A DNA stretch of 40,149 nt. Origin: Bacillota bacterium. Lineage in GTDB: Bacteria; Bacillota; Clostridia; Peptostreptococcales; Anaerovoracaceae. The position numbers and the translations under genes are program-made. Of the stretch, positions 1 to 7,450 are shown piece by piece. Under the pieces are notes generated by a model that was given only the letters and a program-made list of their open reading frames with translations, was not told the origin of the DNA and made no database searches. The stretch covers positions 1 through 40,149 of the forward strand of contig JAFSCP010000034.1 of NCBI GenBank assembly GCA_017436705.1. Reading direction: 5' to 3'. Position 1 is the first letter of the stretch; each line of letters begins with the position of its first letter.

Positions 1-24
1 AACACACGCGGTTGGCAGATCAAC

Positions 25-68
25 TTACGCGTTGTACGCGTAACGCGAGGAACACGGGCTATGCCCGT
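25..68. repeat. Two tight-loop GC-rich hairpins
   Basis: Two perfect inverted repeats with 3-nt loops stand next to each other: arms TTACGCGT and ACGCGTAA around TGT (25-43), then ACGGGC and GCCCGT around TAT (54-68). They precede the terminator-like hairpin at 80-98. Their role is not known; they lie in non-coding DNA downstream of the minus-strand tRNA genes. Confidence 0.6.
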
Positions 69-69
69 A

Positions 70-98
70 AAGAGAACAACCCCGCGTTTGACGCGGGG
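70..98 (-). terminator. Probable terminator of the tRNA operon
   Basis: Arms CCCCGCGT (80-87) and ACGCGGGG (91-98) form a perfect 8-bp GC-rich stem with a 3-nt loop. On the minus strand it is followed by the T-rich stretch TTGTTCTCTTT, as expected of an intrinsic terminator 13 bases after the last tRNA. On the plus strand a shorter T run also follows, so it could act in both directions. Confidence 0.65.
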
Positions 99-110
99 AT
101 GTGTTTTTAA

Positions 111-185
111 TGGAGGCGACACCCGGATTTGAACCGGGGAATAAAGGTTTTGCAGAACTCTGCCTTACCACTTGGCTATGTCGCC
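111..185 (-). tRNA. tRNA-Cys (GCA)
   Basis: The reverse complement folds as a full cloverleaf of 75 nt with acceptor arms GGCGACA and TGTCGCC, anticodon GCA, T-loop GTTCAAATC, discriminator U73 (typical for Cys) and an encoded 3' CCA. Last gene of the six-tRNA minus-strand cluster. Confidence 0.96.
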
Positions 186-232
186 ATTGAGATTTTTACA
201 GCTTTCCCGACGAATCAGTAAAGCTGTACGAT

Positions 233-307
233 TGGCTAGGGTAGAAGGATTCGAACCTTCGCATGACGGAATCAGAATCCGTTGCCTTACCGCTTGGCGA
301 TACCCCA
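233..307 (-). tRNA. tRNA-Gln (CTG)
   Basis: A 75-nt cloverleaf on the minus strand with acceptor arms TGGGGTA and TACCCTA (U1-A72 is a glutamine identity feature), anticodon CTG in loop TTCTGAT, and an encoded CCA. Reads CAG codons. The isoacceptor with TTG is not in this cluster. Confidence 0.93.
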
Positions 308-326
308 ATGTCGTTTTAAATTTTTA

Positions 327-403
327 TGGGGTGGGTAGTGGGATTCGAACCCACGTATACAGGAGCCACAACCCTGGGTCTTAACCACTTGACGATACCC
401 ACC
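327..403 (-). tRNA. tRNA-His (GTG)
   Basis: A minus-strand cloverleaf with acceptor arms GTGGGTA and TACCCAC, anticodon GTG, discriminator C73 and encoded CCA. The base before position 1 is G, giving the G-1:C73 pair that identifies histidine tRNAs; it is included in the coordinates. Confidence 0.95.
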
Positions 404-445
404 ATACTTGTAGCGCCTTGTTAAGGCTAAAATTTTATTAAGGGT

Positions 446-522
446 TGGCGACCTGGAACGGGCTCGAACCGTCGACCTCCAGCGTGACAGGCTGGCATTC
501 TAACCAACTGAACTACCAGGCC
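446..522 (-). tRNA. tRNA-Asp (GTC)
   Basis: A 77-nt minus-strand cloverleaf with acceptor arms GGCCTGG and CCAGGTC, anticodon stem CCAGC/GCTGG enclosing CTGTCAC (anticodon GTC), discriminator G73 and encoded CCA. Confidence 0.95.
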
Positions 523-528
523 GCATTA

Positions 529-604
529 TGGTGGGGGCTACAGGGCTCGAACCTGTGACCCCCTGCTTGTAAGGCAGATGCTCTCCCAGCTGAGCTAAGC
601 CCCC
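529..604 (-). tRNA. tRNA-Val (TAC)
   Basis: A 76-nt minus-strand cloverleaf with acceptor arms GGGGGCT and AGCCCCC, anticodon loop CTTACAA (anticodon TAC), discriminator A73 and encoded CCA. Confidence 0.95.
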
Positions 605-628
605 ACATAACTTTCCTAAAAATAAAAA

Positions 629-705
629 TGGTAGCGGCGAGTGGAGTCGAACCACCGACCTTCCGGGTATGAACCGGACGCTCTAGCCAACTAAGCTACA
701 CCGCC
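629..705 (-). tRNA. tRNA-Met, elongator type (CAT)
   Basis: A 77-nt minus-strand cloverleaf with anticodon CAT and encoded CCA. Position 1 is paired (G1-U72) and the anticodon stem is TCCGG/CCGGA without the three G-C pairs of initiators, so this is not tRNA-fMet. A CAT-bearing tRNA-Ile (lysidine-modified) cannot be fully excluded from sequence alone, but the form matches elongator Met. First gene of the cluster. Confidence 0.88.
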
Positions 706-737
706 ATGTTCAATCGCTTTGCGCGACTGCAAGAGTT

Positions 738-766
738 ATATTACCAAAAGAATCGAAAGTTGTCAA
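738..766 (-). promoter_or_regulatory. Promoter of the tRNA operon
   Basis: On the minus strand a perfect -35 TTGACA (761-766), 17-bp spacer and -10 TAATAT (738-743) lie just upstream of tRNA-Met. No other promoter-like element was seen between the six tRNAs, so they are probably one transcript. Confidence 0.88.
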
Positions 767-844
767 CACCTTTTTTAATTTTTTTTTAAAAACTTTTTTG
801 TAACCGTAATCCGTCTCAATTTTCTGTAAATTTTGACCAATTTC

Positions 845-954
845 GCAATAATAATTATTGCAAAATTTACTTTTGCGCAGTAAAATGTGACTATGAAAAT
901 AAATTCATAAAAATGCAAATTTTAAGTTGCATTTCAGGATTTATTTGCTATAAT
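845..954 (+). promoter_or_regulatory. nhaC promoter with two operator-like palindromes
   Basis: An extended -10 (TGC then TATAAT, 946-954) is preceded at 16 bp by TTGCAT (927-932). Two inverted repeats lie here: GCAATAAT and ATTATTGC around one base (845-861), and AAATGCAA (911-918) with TTGCATTT (927-934), the latter covering the -35. They look like binding sites for a dimeric regulator, which is inference. The rest of the 706-1064 gap is AT-rich, with a structured GC-rich leader at 961-1030. Confidence 0.6.
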
Positions 955-1064
955 AGGTCTTGCTGTTTCCGGCATCCCCGAAACTGTCCGGAATGCATGC
1001 AATGACACGGGCTCTAGGGTCTCGTGTATATACCCAAAATACCCCTGGAGAGGAGAGATGATAT

Positions 1065-2576
1065 TTGTTCAAACGTCTTGCAAATGAGAAGGCTTCCTTT
1101 GAAGGAAGAAGGGTTCTCTTAATAATCGCGATAGTTCTTATTGCTACTATGGTTTTATCAAGTTTTATGCCGGCTGAAACCGAGGACTTCGGAGCATTCG
1201 CTCTTATCCCTGCTGCGTTTCTTATTATTTATATCTTTGCTACAAAGAGAATTATTGAAGCGCTGGTTTTAGCATCACTCATCGGTTATATTATGGTTTC
1301 CAAACCATCAACCATGGGCGGCGGCAACTGGTTCCTGAATATCTTCACCAATTTCAGCGAAGGAATTCTTGGCGTTATGATGGATGAAGATATCGCTTGG
1401 CTTATTATTGTTTGCGGACTTATGGGCAGCATTATTGCCCTTATCGAAAAGTCCGGAGGAGCTTTTGCTTTCGGCGAATGGGTCGCTACAAAGGCTAAGT
1501 CAAGAAACAGTGCACTGATCTGGACATGGATTCTTGGTATCGTTATTTTCATTGATGACTACCTTAATTCACTGACAGTTGGTTCCTGCATGACAAACCT
1601 TACTGATAAGCATAAAGTTCCGAGAGAGTTCCTGGCTTATATTGTTGACTCCACAGCTGCGCCTCTTTGCGTAATTATTCCGATTTCCACATGGGCAGTA
1701 TTCTGTTCAAGAATTCTGGAAACAAGCGGATGGGCGACTGAGGGAGACGGGCTGTTATACTTTATAAAGACAATACCTTTCAACTTCTACGGATGGATTG
1801 CTGCTATTATCGTTCCACTGGTTATCATGGGCGTTATTCCTGTATTCGGACCGATGAAAGAAGCATTCCACAGAGTTGCGCAGGGCGGACCGCTTGCGCC
1901 TCCGGGAAGTGAAAAGATTGATATCAAGTCAGGAAAAACCAATATCGTACCAACTAACCCTAAAATGTACAATCTTTTTGTACCAATTCTTGTTCTGGTA
2001 GGCTCCACTGTATTCTTTGATTTGGAAATGTCAATGGGCGTGCTATTCACACTGGCATTTATGTTTGTGTTTTACCTTGCACAGGGCGTTGTTACAGCCG
2101 AAGAATTTACAGATATCTGCCTTGAAGGTTTCAAGAACATGATTATGCCGCTGTTACTTATGGTACTTGCTTTCTTATTTGCAGCTGTTAATGATCAGAT
2201 TCATTTTACATATTTCGTCATTACTTCTGCTACAAAGGTGCTTACACCTGAATTTGTTCCGCTGGTTGTATTTATTGCTCTGTCAATTACTGAGTTCATC
2301 ACAGGTACTAACTGGGGTATGTATATCATTGCATTACCTATCGTTATTCCTCTTGCTCAGCAGACAGGATGCGACGTTACACTGGCTGTTTCCGCAGTTC
2401 TCAGTGCAGGCGTTTTCGGTTCACATATCTGTTTCTATTCAGATGCTACCGTAATCACTTCCGCGGCAACAGGCTGCAACAACTTCGACCACGCTGTAAC
2501 ACAGGCTCCGTTCGGTATTCTGGGCGCAGTTCTGTCAGCGTTATGTTTCGTAGTTGCAGGCTTCTTAATTAACTAA
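1065..2576 (+). CDS. NhaC-family Na+/H+ antiporter
   Basis: A 503-residue inner-membrane carrier with about a dozen hydrophobic segments. It carries the features of the NhaC family (PF03553): paired, acidic, glycine-rich segments such as IVIFIDDYLNSLTVG, STAAPLCVIIPISTWAVF near the middle and, in the second half, ITGTNWGMYIIALPI and FGSHICFYSDATVITSA. The family exchanges sodium, or in some members amino or organic acids, for protons. The start is TTG at 1065: the sequence AGGAGAG ends 7 bases upstream, while the ATG at 1058 is in another frame and stops quickly. It is followed by a terminator, so it is a single-gene unit. The exact substrate cannot be read from sequence. Confidence 0.88.
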   Translation: MFKRLANEKASFEGRRVLLIIAIVLIATMVLSSFMPAETEDFGAFALIPAAFLIIYIFATKRIIEALVLASLIGYIMVSKPSTMGGGNWFLNIFTNFSEGILGVMMDEDIAWLIIVCGLMGSIIALIEKSGGAFAFGEWVATKAKSRNSALIWTWILGIVIFIDDYLNSLTVGSCMTNLTDKHKVPREFLAYIVDSTAAPLCVIIPISTWAVFCSRILETSGWATEGDGLLYFIKTIPFNFYGWIAAIIVPLVIMGVIPVFGPMKEAFHRVAQGGPLAPPGSEKIDIKSGKTNIVPTNPKMYNLFVPILVLVGSTVFFDLEMSMGVLFTLAFMFVFYLAQGVVTAEEFTDICLEGFKNMIMPLLLMVLAFLFAAVNDQIHFTYFVITSATKVLTPEFVPLVVFIALSITEFITGTNWGMYIIALPIVIPLAQQTGCDVTLAVSAVLSAGVFGSHICFYSDATVITSAATGCNNFDHAVTQAPFGILGAVLSALCFVVAGFLIN

Positions 2577-2593
2577 TATTATGTAATGATTTG

Positions 2594-2624
2594 TGCCCGG
2601 GGGAAACTCCGGGCATTGCTTTTT
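2594..2624 (+). terminator. Terminator after nhaC-like gene
   Basis: Arms TGCCCGG (2594-2600) and CCGGGCA (2609-2615) followed by TTGCTTTTT. It lies between the nhaC stop and the ribosome binding site of the MATE gene and argues against an upstream GTG start for that gene. Confidence 0.8.
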
Positions 2625-2634
2625 AGGTGAGAAA

Positions 2635-3972
2635 ATGAACAAAGTAACATTTTCGGACAAAGCCCTTGTGGCTCTCATAATTCCCCTTATCATCGAGCAG
2701 TTCCTCAGTGTGGCGGTGGGGCTGGCAGATTCCCTTATGGTTGCCAGCGTAGGGGAAGCGGCAGTTTCTGCAGTTTCCCTTGTGGACTCGGTGAATGTGC
2801 TGCTTATTTTTGCTCTTAATGCTCTGGCAACAGGGGGAGCAGTAGTCTGCGGACAGTTTCTGGGACGGCGTGACCTGACCAAGGCAAGGGATGCAGCGCA
2901 GCAGCTGCTGGTTTTCGTTGTTCTGCTGGCTCTTGGCGTTACTGCTGTACTTTATGTGGGTAAGAATCTGGTGCTTGGAGGTCTGTTCGGCCAGATCGAA
3001 GAGGACGTGGAGAATTATGCCAATACATACTTTATTATCGTGGAAGCATCCATTCCTTTTATGGCACTTTACAGCGCCGGTGCGGCAATTTTCCGCGTGA
3101 TGGGCAATTCATCGGTTTCAATGAAGATTTCTCTTCTGATGAACCTGATCAATGTCGGCGGTAATGCTCTCTGCATTTTTGGCTTCGGAATGGGTGTGGA
3201 AGGTGTTGCAATTCCAACGATTATTTCACGTGTAGTGGCTGCCGGTGCAGCAGTTGTACTGCTGATGAATCCTCAGCTGGATGTGCATCTTGCCCGCGGG
3301 CAGCGGTATAAATTCAACGGAGGCATGGTCGGACGCATTTTAAAGGTCGGCGTGCCAAGCAGTATCGAAGGAAGCCTGTTCCAGCTTGGCAAAGTTATGC
3401 TGCTGAGTCTGGTTTCTACCTTCGGAACTGCATCGATTGCTGCCAATGCAATTGCCAACAGTGTAGGAGTTCTTCAGAATCTGGTGGCTTCATCAATCGG
3501 AATGGCCATGATTACAGTAGTAAGCCAGTGTACCGGTGCAATGGATTTTGAAAATGCCCGTTTCTACACCAAAAAACTGATGAAGTGGGCATACGGGCTG
3601 ACATGTGTGTGGAACCTGTTTTTATTTACAGTTCAGTCATTTATTGTTGATTTATACAATGTTTCCGATGAGGCGGCCAGACTGGCCATGATAATTCTCT
3701 GGCTTCACGGCGCTATCGGAATTGTGCTCTGGCCGGCGGCCTTTACTCTGCCGCAGGCGCTTAAAGGAGCAGGGGATACTTCGTACGTTATGGTTGTTGC
3801 GGTATCTTCCATGTGGATTTTCCGTATCGGATGCGGCTATCTGTTCGCACAGTTTTTCGGGCTGGGCGTTATCGGCACATGGCTGGCAATGTTTGTGGAT
3901 TGGGTATTCAGAGGGATATTCTTTGTATGGCGTTACCGCGGCGACAAGTGGGAAAGCAAGTTTGTGAAATAA
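2635..3972 (+). CDS. MATE-family efflux transporter
   Basis: A 445-residue protein with about 12 membrane segments in two repeated halves, matching the MatE family (PF01554, NorM/DinF type): N-terminal LIIPLIIEQFLSVAVGLADS, GGAVVCGQFLGRRD, SIPFMALYSAGAAIFRVMGN, and second-half VVSQCTGAMDFENARFYTKK. Such proteins export cationic drugs or metabolites using sodium or proton gradients. The ATG at 2635 follows AGGTGAG (2625-2631); a GTG at 2593 in the same frame would place the start inside the preceding terminator hairpin and is rejected. The close spacing to the next gene (11 bases) suggests co-transcription. Substrate unknown. Confidence 0.92.
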   Translation: MNKVTFSDKALVALIIPLIIEQFLSVAVGLADSLMVASVGEAAVSAVSLVDSVNVLLIFALNALATGGAVVCGQFLGRRDLTKARDAAQQLLVFVVLLALGVTAVLYVGKNLVLGGLFGQIEEDVENYANTYFIIVEASIPFMALYSAGAAIFRVMGNSSVSMKISLLMNLINVGGNALCIFGFGMGVEGVAIPTIISRVVAAGAAVVLLMNPQLDVHLARGQRYKFNGGMVGRILKVGVPSSIEGSLFQLGKVMLLSLVSTFGTASIAANAIANSVGVLQNLVASSIGMAMITVVSQCTGAMDFENARFYTKKLMKWAYGLTCVWNLFLFTVQSFIVDLYNVSDEAARLAMIILWLHGAIGIVLWPAAFTLPQALKGAGDTSYVMVVAVSSMWIFRIGCGYLFAQFFGLGVIGTWLAMFVDWVFRGIFFVWRYRGDKWESKFVK

Positions 3973-3983
3973 GGAATGGAAAA

Positions 3984-4517
3984 ATGAAAATTTATTTTGA
4001 ACAGAACAAATTGTATATTGAGCATAAAGCGTATCAGTGGATTATACCCGCTATTATATTTGCTGTAATGTTTTTTGCTGGCCTGACAGTTTTTTTCGCT
4101 GTTTGTTTCAGCACAGATTTAAATGTACCAAATCTTATTTTTATTTCTATATGGATAATTTTTATTTCTTCAGTTTTTATACCTTTGTTTGCAGAATGCT
4201 ATGGCCATAAAATCATTATTGACTATGATGGAGTATATGAAAAGAATCTTTTCAAAAAGGAAATTATCCATTTTACTTGGGAAAATATAAATGATTGGGG
4301 CGTGACTTATTCAGGCAGAGGAAAAGGTGGTAGGTTTTACTCGCTATACTTTTCACCTGTAGTGTTACCTACGAAAAGAAATTCAATGAAACAATTACGC
4401 AAGTGTAAAAATATTATTGAATTTAAATTTGAAGAAAATTATTATAAGCAAGTTATAGATATAATGGTACCATATTGTAAAGCAAAAGTTACAATTTTAC
4501 CATTTATTTCAAAATAG
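3984..4517 (+). CDS. Unrecognised membrane protein, AT-rich
   Basis: A 177-residue protein I do not recognise. Residues roughly 18-42 and 49-70 are two hydrophobic segments joined by a short loop; the remaining soluble part (KIIIDYDGVYEKNLFKKEII, then a Trp-rich strand region) has the alternating pattern of a small beta-rich, PH-like domain, which is inference only. The start ATG at 3984 follows AAGGAATGG, 11 bases after the MATE stop. Base composition is clearly more AT-rich than the neighbours (many TTT, ATA and AAA codons), which hints at recent acquisition or weak selection. Confidence 0.7.
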   Translation: MKIYFEQNKLYIEHKAYQWIIPAIIFAVMFFAGLTVFFAVCFSTDLNVPNLIFISIWIIFISSVFIPLFAECYGHKIIIDYDGVYEKNLFKKEIIHFTWENINDWGVTYSGRGKGGRFYSLYFSPVVLPTKRNSMKQLRKCKNIIEFKFEENYYKQVIDIMVPYCKAKVTILPFISK

Positions 4518-4530
4518 CAGGTGTGTAAGT

Positions 4531-5007
4531 ATGAGAGATTATCCGTTTATCCCTTTATATGATGAAAATTCTGAAATACTGATTCTGGGCAGTTTCCCTT
4601 CAGTGAAATCTCAGGAAAACAAGTTCTTTTACGGTCATCCGCAGAATCGTTTCTGGCCCATGATTGCTGAGATTTTTGGTGAGGCACGGCCTCAGACACG
4701 TGAGGAAAAAATTGCGCTGGCTCTCCGTAATCATATGGCTGTCTGGGATGTTATTGAGTCATGTGATATAGTGGGAAGTTCCGACAGTTCAATTAAAAAT
4801 GCAGTCCCTAACGATTTGTCGGAAATACTTGAAAAATCAAAGATTCAGAAGATTTTTATAAATGGCAGAACAGCCGAAAAGTTTTACAGAAAATATCAGG
4901 CAAAGGCAGTTGATATTCCTGCAGTATGCCTGCCGTCAACCTCGCCAGCCAATGCAGCATGGAGCTTTGAGCGGCTGAAGGAAGCCTGGAGTGTAATCAT
5001 AAAATAA
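4531..5007 (+). CDS. DNA-deoxyinosine (hypoxanthine-DNA) glycosylase, UDG superfamily
   Basis: A 158-residue single-domain protein of the uracil-DNA glycosylase superfamily, closest in motif to the hypoxanthine-DNA glycosylase group (family 6). Motif A is ILGSFPSVKSQENKFFYGHP followed by QNRFWPMI, and the C-terminal motif is CLPSTSPANA (residues about 133-142), corresponding to the DNA-intercalation loop. It removes deaminated bases, mainly hypoxanthine, to start base-excision repair in the cytoplasm. Length is normal. It is last in the plus-strand run and meets the minus-strand DUF4125 gene at a shared terminator. Confidence 0.85.
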   Translation: MRDYPFIPLYDENSEILILGSFPSVKSQENKFFYGHPQNRFWPMIAEIFGEARPQTREEKIALALRNHMAVWDVIESCDIVGSSDSSIKNAVPNDLSEILEKSKIQKIFINGRTAEKFYRKYQAKAVDIPAVCLPSTSPANAAWSFERLKEAWSVIIK

Positions 5008-5009
5008 AA

Positions 5010-5036
5010 GAAGCCGGCCTGTCAGAGGCTGGCTTC
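5010..5036. terminator. Bidirectional terminator between convergent genes
   Basis: A 10-bp stem with one G-T pair (GAAGCCGGCC, 5010-5019, with GGCTGGCTTC, 5027-5036). The minus strand has TTTTATTTTA after the stem, a good tail; the plus strand has TGCTTCTTCT, a weaker one. The stem overlaps the last codons of the minus-strand gene. Confidence 0.7.
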
Positions 5037-5639
5037 TGCTTCTTCTATAGTATCGTAGTCGTAGAGTTTAACCATTATCTGCTGATTCAGAAGGGAAAGT
5101 GATCTGCCTTCAGCGGTGAGCAGGTCCACATAATCTGAATAGAGCCTGAGCAGCTCAGCAGGGTAGGTAGCAAGCTCACCACGGGCATAGGTTTCCATTG
5201 AAGTGAAACCACTGGCATCACCTTCGCTAGTAACAGGCCGGCCTGCACCGGAAATCTTAGGATAACGGGCGGCAAATTCAGTTTCCCAGCCGATCATTGC
5301 TTTTACAATTTTATCAATGAGAACTTTGTTTGCCTCTGGCACTGGCGGAAGCGCCGGGGCAATATTTTTTTTGTAATAATCAGGGTGGGTGAATTCCATC
5401 ATGCGGGCATATTTTTCGGTCAGCAGGTTACGTCCGGAGCGTTGGCATTTTTCGGCAAACTTTGCATAGCATTCCACCATTTCTTCGGACCAGCTGCCGT
5501 ACTGACTGGCGCGCATGATGAAGAAGGTCTCAAAATCATCCTGACATGACGCTCTGCCTCCAATATTGTCCACTTTCTGGAACATTTCCCATTCGGTGTT
5601 TATTATATTTTCAATGGTATTTTTTATTTCAGGTCTCAT
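5022..5639 (-). CDS. DUF4125 family protein
   Basis: A 205-residue soluble protein matching DUF4125. The recognisable part is the N-terminal region INTEWEMFQKVDNIGGRASC, followed by DFETFFIMRASQYGSW, with conserved E, W, N, GG and C residues, and then an HPDYY segment. No enzymatic motif or membrane segment is evident; the rest is helical. The start is set by AGGAGG seven bases before the ATG and by the 9-base gap to the DUF4037 gene. It is the last gene of the BFD-TPR-DUF4037-DUF4125 unit. Function unknown. Confidence 0.82.
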   Translation of the reverse strand: MRPEIKNTIENIINTEWEMFQKVDNIGGRASCQDDFETFFIMRASQYGSWSEEMVECYAKFAEKCQRSGRNLLTEKYARMMEFTHPDYYKKNIAPALPPVPEANKVLIDKIVKAMIGWETEFAARYPKISGAGRPVTSEGDASGFTSMETYARGELATYPAELLRLYSDYVDLLTAEGRSLSLLNQQIMVKLYDYDTIEEAEASL

Positions 5640-5648
5640 AAAAACCTC

Positions 5649-6566
5649 CTAGAAGTTAAAGTCCGCCATAGGCGTAAGTGCTGCAATTACAGGGTCTTCA
5701 ATGCCGGACATAATGTCAGGCAGGTGGTCCTGCAGAAAAGCACTCTGACTCGCAGAGAATCCTTGCAGCCGCAGTTCAGACGCAATTTCAGCACAGATTT
5801 TTTCTGCAGTGTCCGGGTTCAGAGTGCGGCAAAGTTCCTCAATGTGAGCAGGTAAGTGTCTGAGCTTTGTCAGGCTCTGAGCACTTCTGAATGCCCATTT
5901 GTAGAATGGCATGTAACGGCGGTTCAGAAGGTGAATCATTGAAAGTGCAGCCTCCGTAAAACGTGCACAGGCAAGTGAAGCGGCAACCTGGTCACCACGC
6001 TTCAGGCAGCGGGGGAGGTTGTACTGGCCGGCCTGGGCCATGACAGCGGCGCGGGCTGCAATCTTTTTCCGCAGTACATCTTCAGGATAAAACTCCGTAA
6101 TCCTGCTGCGGATCCGGCTGAATTCACCGGAAGGATCATAGAAAACTTCACCGTTTGTGCAGGCTGCCAGTGCAGTTTCAGGACACATGAGCCACTGTTC
6201 ATTGGAGACAGGACCTGCAGGACAACCGGTGTATTCACTGTAAAAACTGCTGATTCTGCGGACTCCAAGACGGCCGGATGCATCGGATGGTCTGCGGCTG
6301 AGTCCCATGAACTCAGATGGCAGTCTGTCATATGTTTCCTGGAGAGCCTGACCGTACAGGCGGAAATCATCATCAGTCAGCCAGATACAAAAACCGGGCG
6401 CAAAATCATGGTCCCGGGAAATCTCATCATCAAACCCGTAGCACTGTGAACCGTCACCAGCCAGGCCGGCCGCAGCGCGGTCAGCCAGGTCAGGCACAGT
6501 TTCCATAATCATTCTGCGTCCGTATTCTTCGTAATATTTTTTTGAAAGTCCAAGGCCTTTCATCAT
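5649..6566 (-). CDS. DUF4037 protein with nucleotidyltransferase-like motif
   Basis: A 305-residue protein matching DUF4037. Near its N-terminus, residues 39-54 read GSQCYGFDDEISRDHD, which resembles the GS...(S)DxD active-site motif of nucleotidyltransferase-fold enzymes (G39-S40, D52, D54); an added HDFAPGF follows. The remainder is mainly helical, with a conserved RYMPFYKWAFRSA stretch around residues 215-229. By analogy it may transfer a nucleotide to a protein, RNA or small molecule, but this is inference. It begins with two adjacent ATG codons; the first overlaps the stop of the TPR gene by 4 bases (ATGA), so the two are translationally coupled. Confidence 0.8.
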   Translation of the reverse strand: MMKGLGLSKKYYEEYGRRMIMETVPDLADRAAAGLAGDGSQCYGFDDEISRDHDFAPGFCIWLTDDDFRLYGQALQETYDRLPSEFMGLSRRPSDASGRLGVRRISSFYSEYTGCPAGPVSNEQWLMCPETALAACTNGEVFYDPSGEFSRIRSRITEFYPEDVLRKKIAARAAVMAQAGQYNLPRCLKRGDQVAASLACARFTEAALSMIHLLNRRYMPFYKWAFRSAQSLTKLRHLPAHIEELCRTLNPDTAEKICAEIASELRLQGFSASQSAFLQDHLPDIMSGIEDPVIAALTPMADFNF

Positions 6567-7426
6567 AAAGAAATCCTTTCTTTGATTGCGGCAGCCTTTG
6601 CGTTGTACTGCTCAGCTTCATCATCCTGTCCCATTTCTTTCAGGCAGACGCCTGCGTTTTCACAGAGTATTGCGTAGCTCAGGTTTTCAGTGCCATAATC
6701 GCGTTCTGTCAGACTGAGAGCTTCCCTGAAAAGGGCAAGGGCTTTGTCGAAAGTGTTTTCTTTAAAGTAAATTTCGCCCAGGGTGCAGACAGCACCTGCA
6801 TAGTGGACATCGCTGGTGCCGGATTCTGTGATAAAGATATCCAGCGCTTTTTTGATGGTCACCTTGGCTTCATCAACCAGATCCATTGCCAGGTATACTC
6901 CGGCAAGGTTGGTGTTTGCAATGGCAACTTCGATTTCGCTGTCAGGCTGGCTCTTCAGTATGAAAAGCGCTTTTTCCAGGTATTCCTGCGCCTGAGGCCA
7001 GTCCTGAAGGTCCTGGCATATGTAACTCATATTGTTGAAAAGTGCTGCCAGACGGTAATCTCCTCCAAGACCTGCCGCACCATAAATTTCGGCAGCTTCA
7101 GTATAAAGGTTGAGTGCCTTGATAATATCGCCCGCCATGGTGTATGTGGTTGCATAGTTGACAAGAGTGGTGCCGTAGTGTTCACTGCTGCCAAGCCCCA
7201 TCTCGTTCATTATTTTAAGAGCTTTTTCGTAAAGTTCAATGCCTTCTGCGTACCGTGACGTTGCGCGGTAGTAGCCGCCAAGTTCGTTGCAGACTGTAAT
7301 TACAGCACCGGCATCGCATTCTGCTTCAGCCTGAGCCAGTGTATCTTTCATGAACTGCTCTGCTTCTGCAGCCTTTTTTTCTTCAAAAAATTTGTCTACT
7401 TTGTAGTAAAAATTGTTCATGTCCAT
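6563..7426 (-). CDS. Tetratricopeptide (TPR) repeat protein
   Basis: A 287-residue protein made almost wholly of about six or seven TPR-type helical hairpins of the NB-ARC/kinesin-light-chain style, each 40-42 residues (for example AEGIELYEKALKIMNEMG, KALNLYTEAAEIYGAAG, AQEYLEKALFILKSQ, KALALFREALSLTERDYG). There is no signal peptide, so it should be cytoplasmic and serve as a protein- or peptide-binding scaffold. The start ATG at 7426 follows AGAGGA. It lies 24 bases after the BFD-like gene and overlaps the DUF4037 gene, suggesting its partner is the DUF4037 and/or DUF4125 protein. Confidence 0.85.
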   Translation of the reverse strand: MDMNNFYYKVDKFFEEKKAAEAEQFMKDTLAQAEAECDAGAVITVCNELGGYYRATSRYAEGIELYEKALKIMNEMGLGSSEHYGTTLVNYATTYTMAGDIIKALNLYTEAAEIYGAAGLGGDYRLAALFNNMSYICQDLQDWPQAQEYLEKALFILKSQPDSEIEVAIANTNLAGVYLAMDLVDEAKVTIKKALDIFITESGTSDVHYAGAVCTLGEIYFKENTFDKALALFREALSLTERDYGTENLSYAILCENAGVCLKEMGQDDEAEQYNAKAAAIKERISL

Positions 7427-7450
7427 AACGTAAGTCCTCTTTTCCGGAGT

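Noticed and set aside
172-384. Plus-strand open frame across the tRNA cluster
   Set aside because: It runs through tRNA-Cys, Gln and His in antisense; no ribosome binding site and no protein-like composition.
2593-2634. GTG start giving a longer MATE protein
   Set aside because: Those codons lie in the terminator of the upstream gene; ATG 2635 has a proper ribosome binding site.
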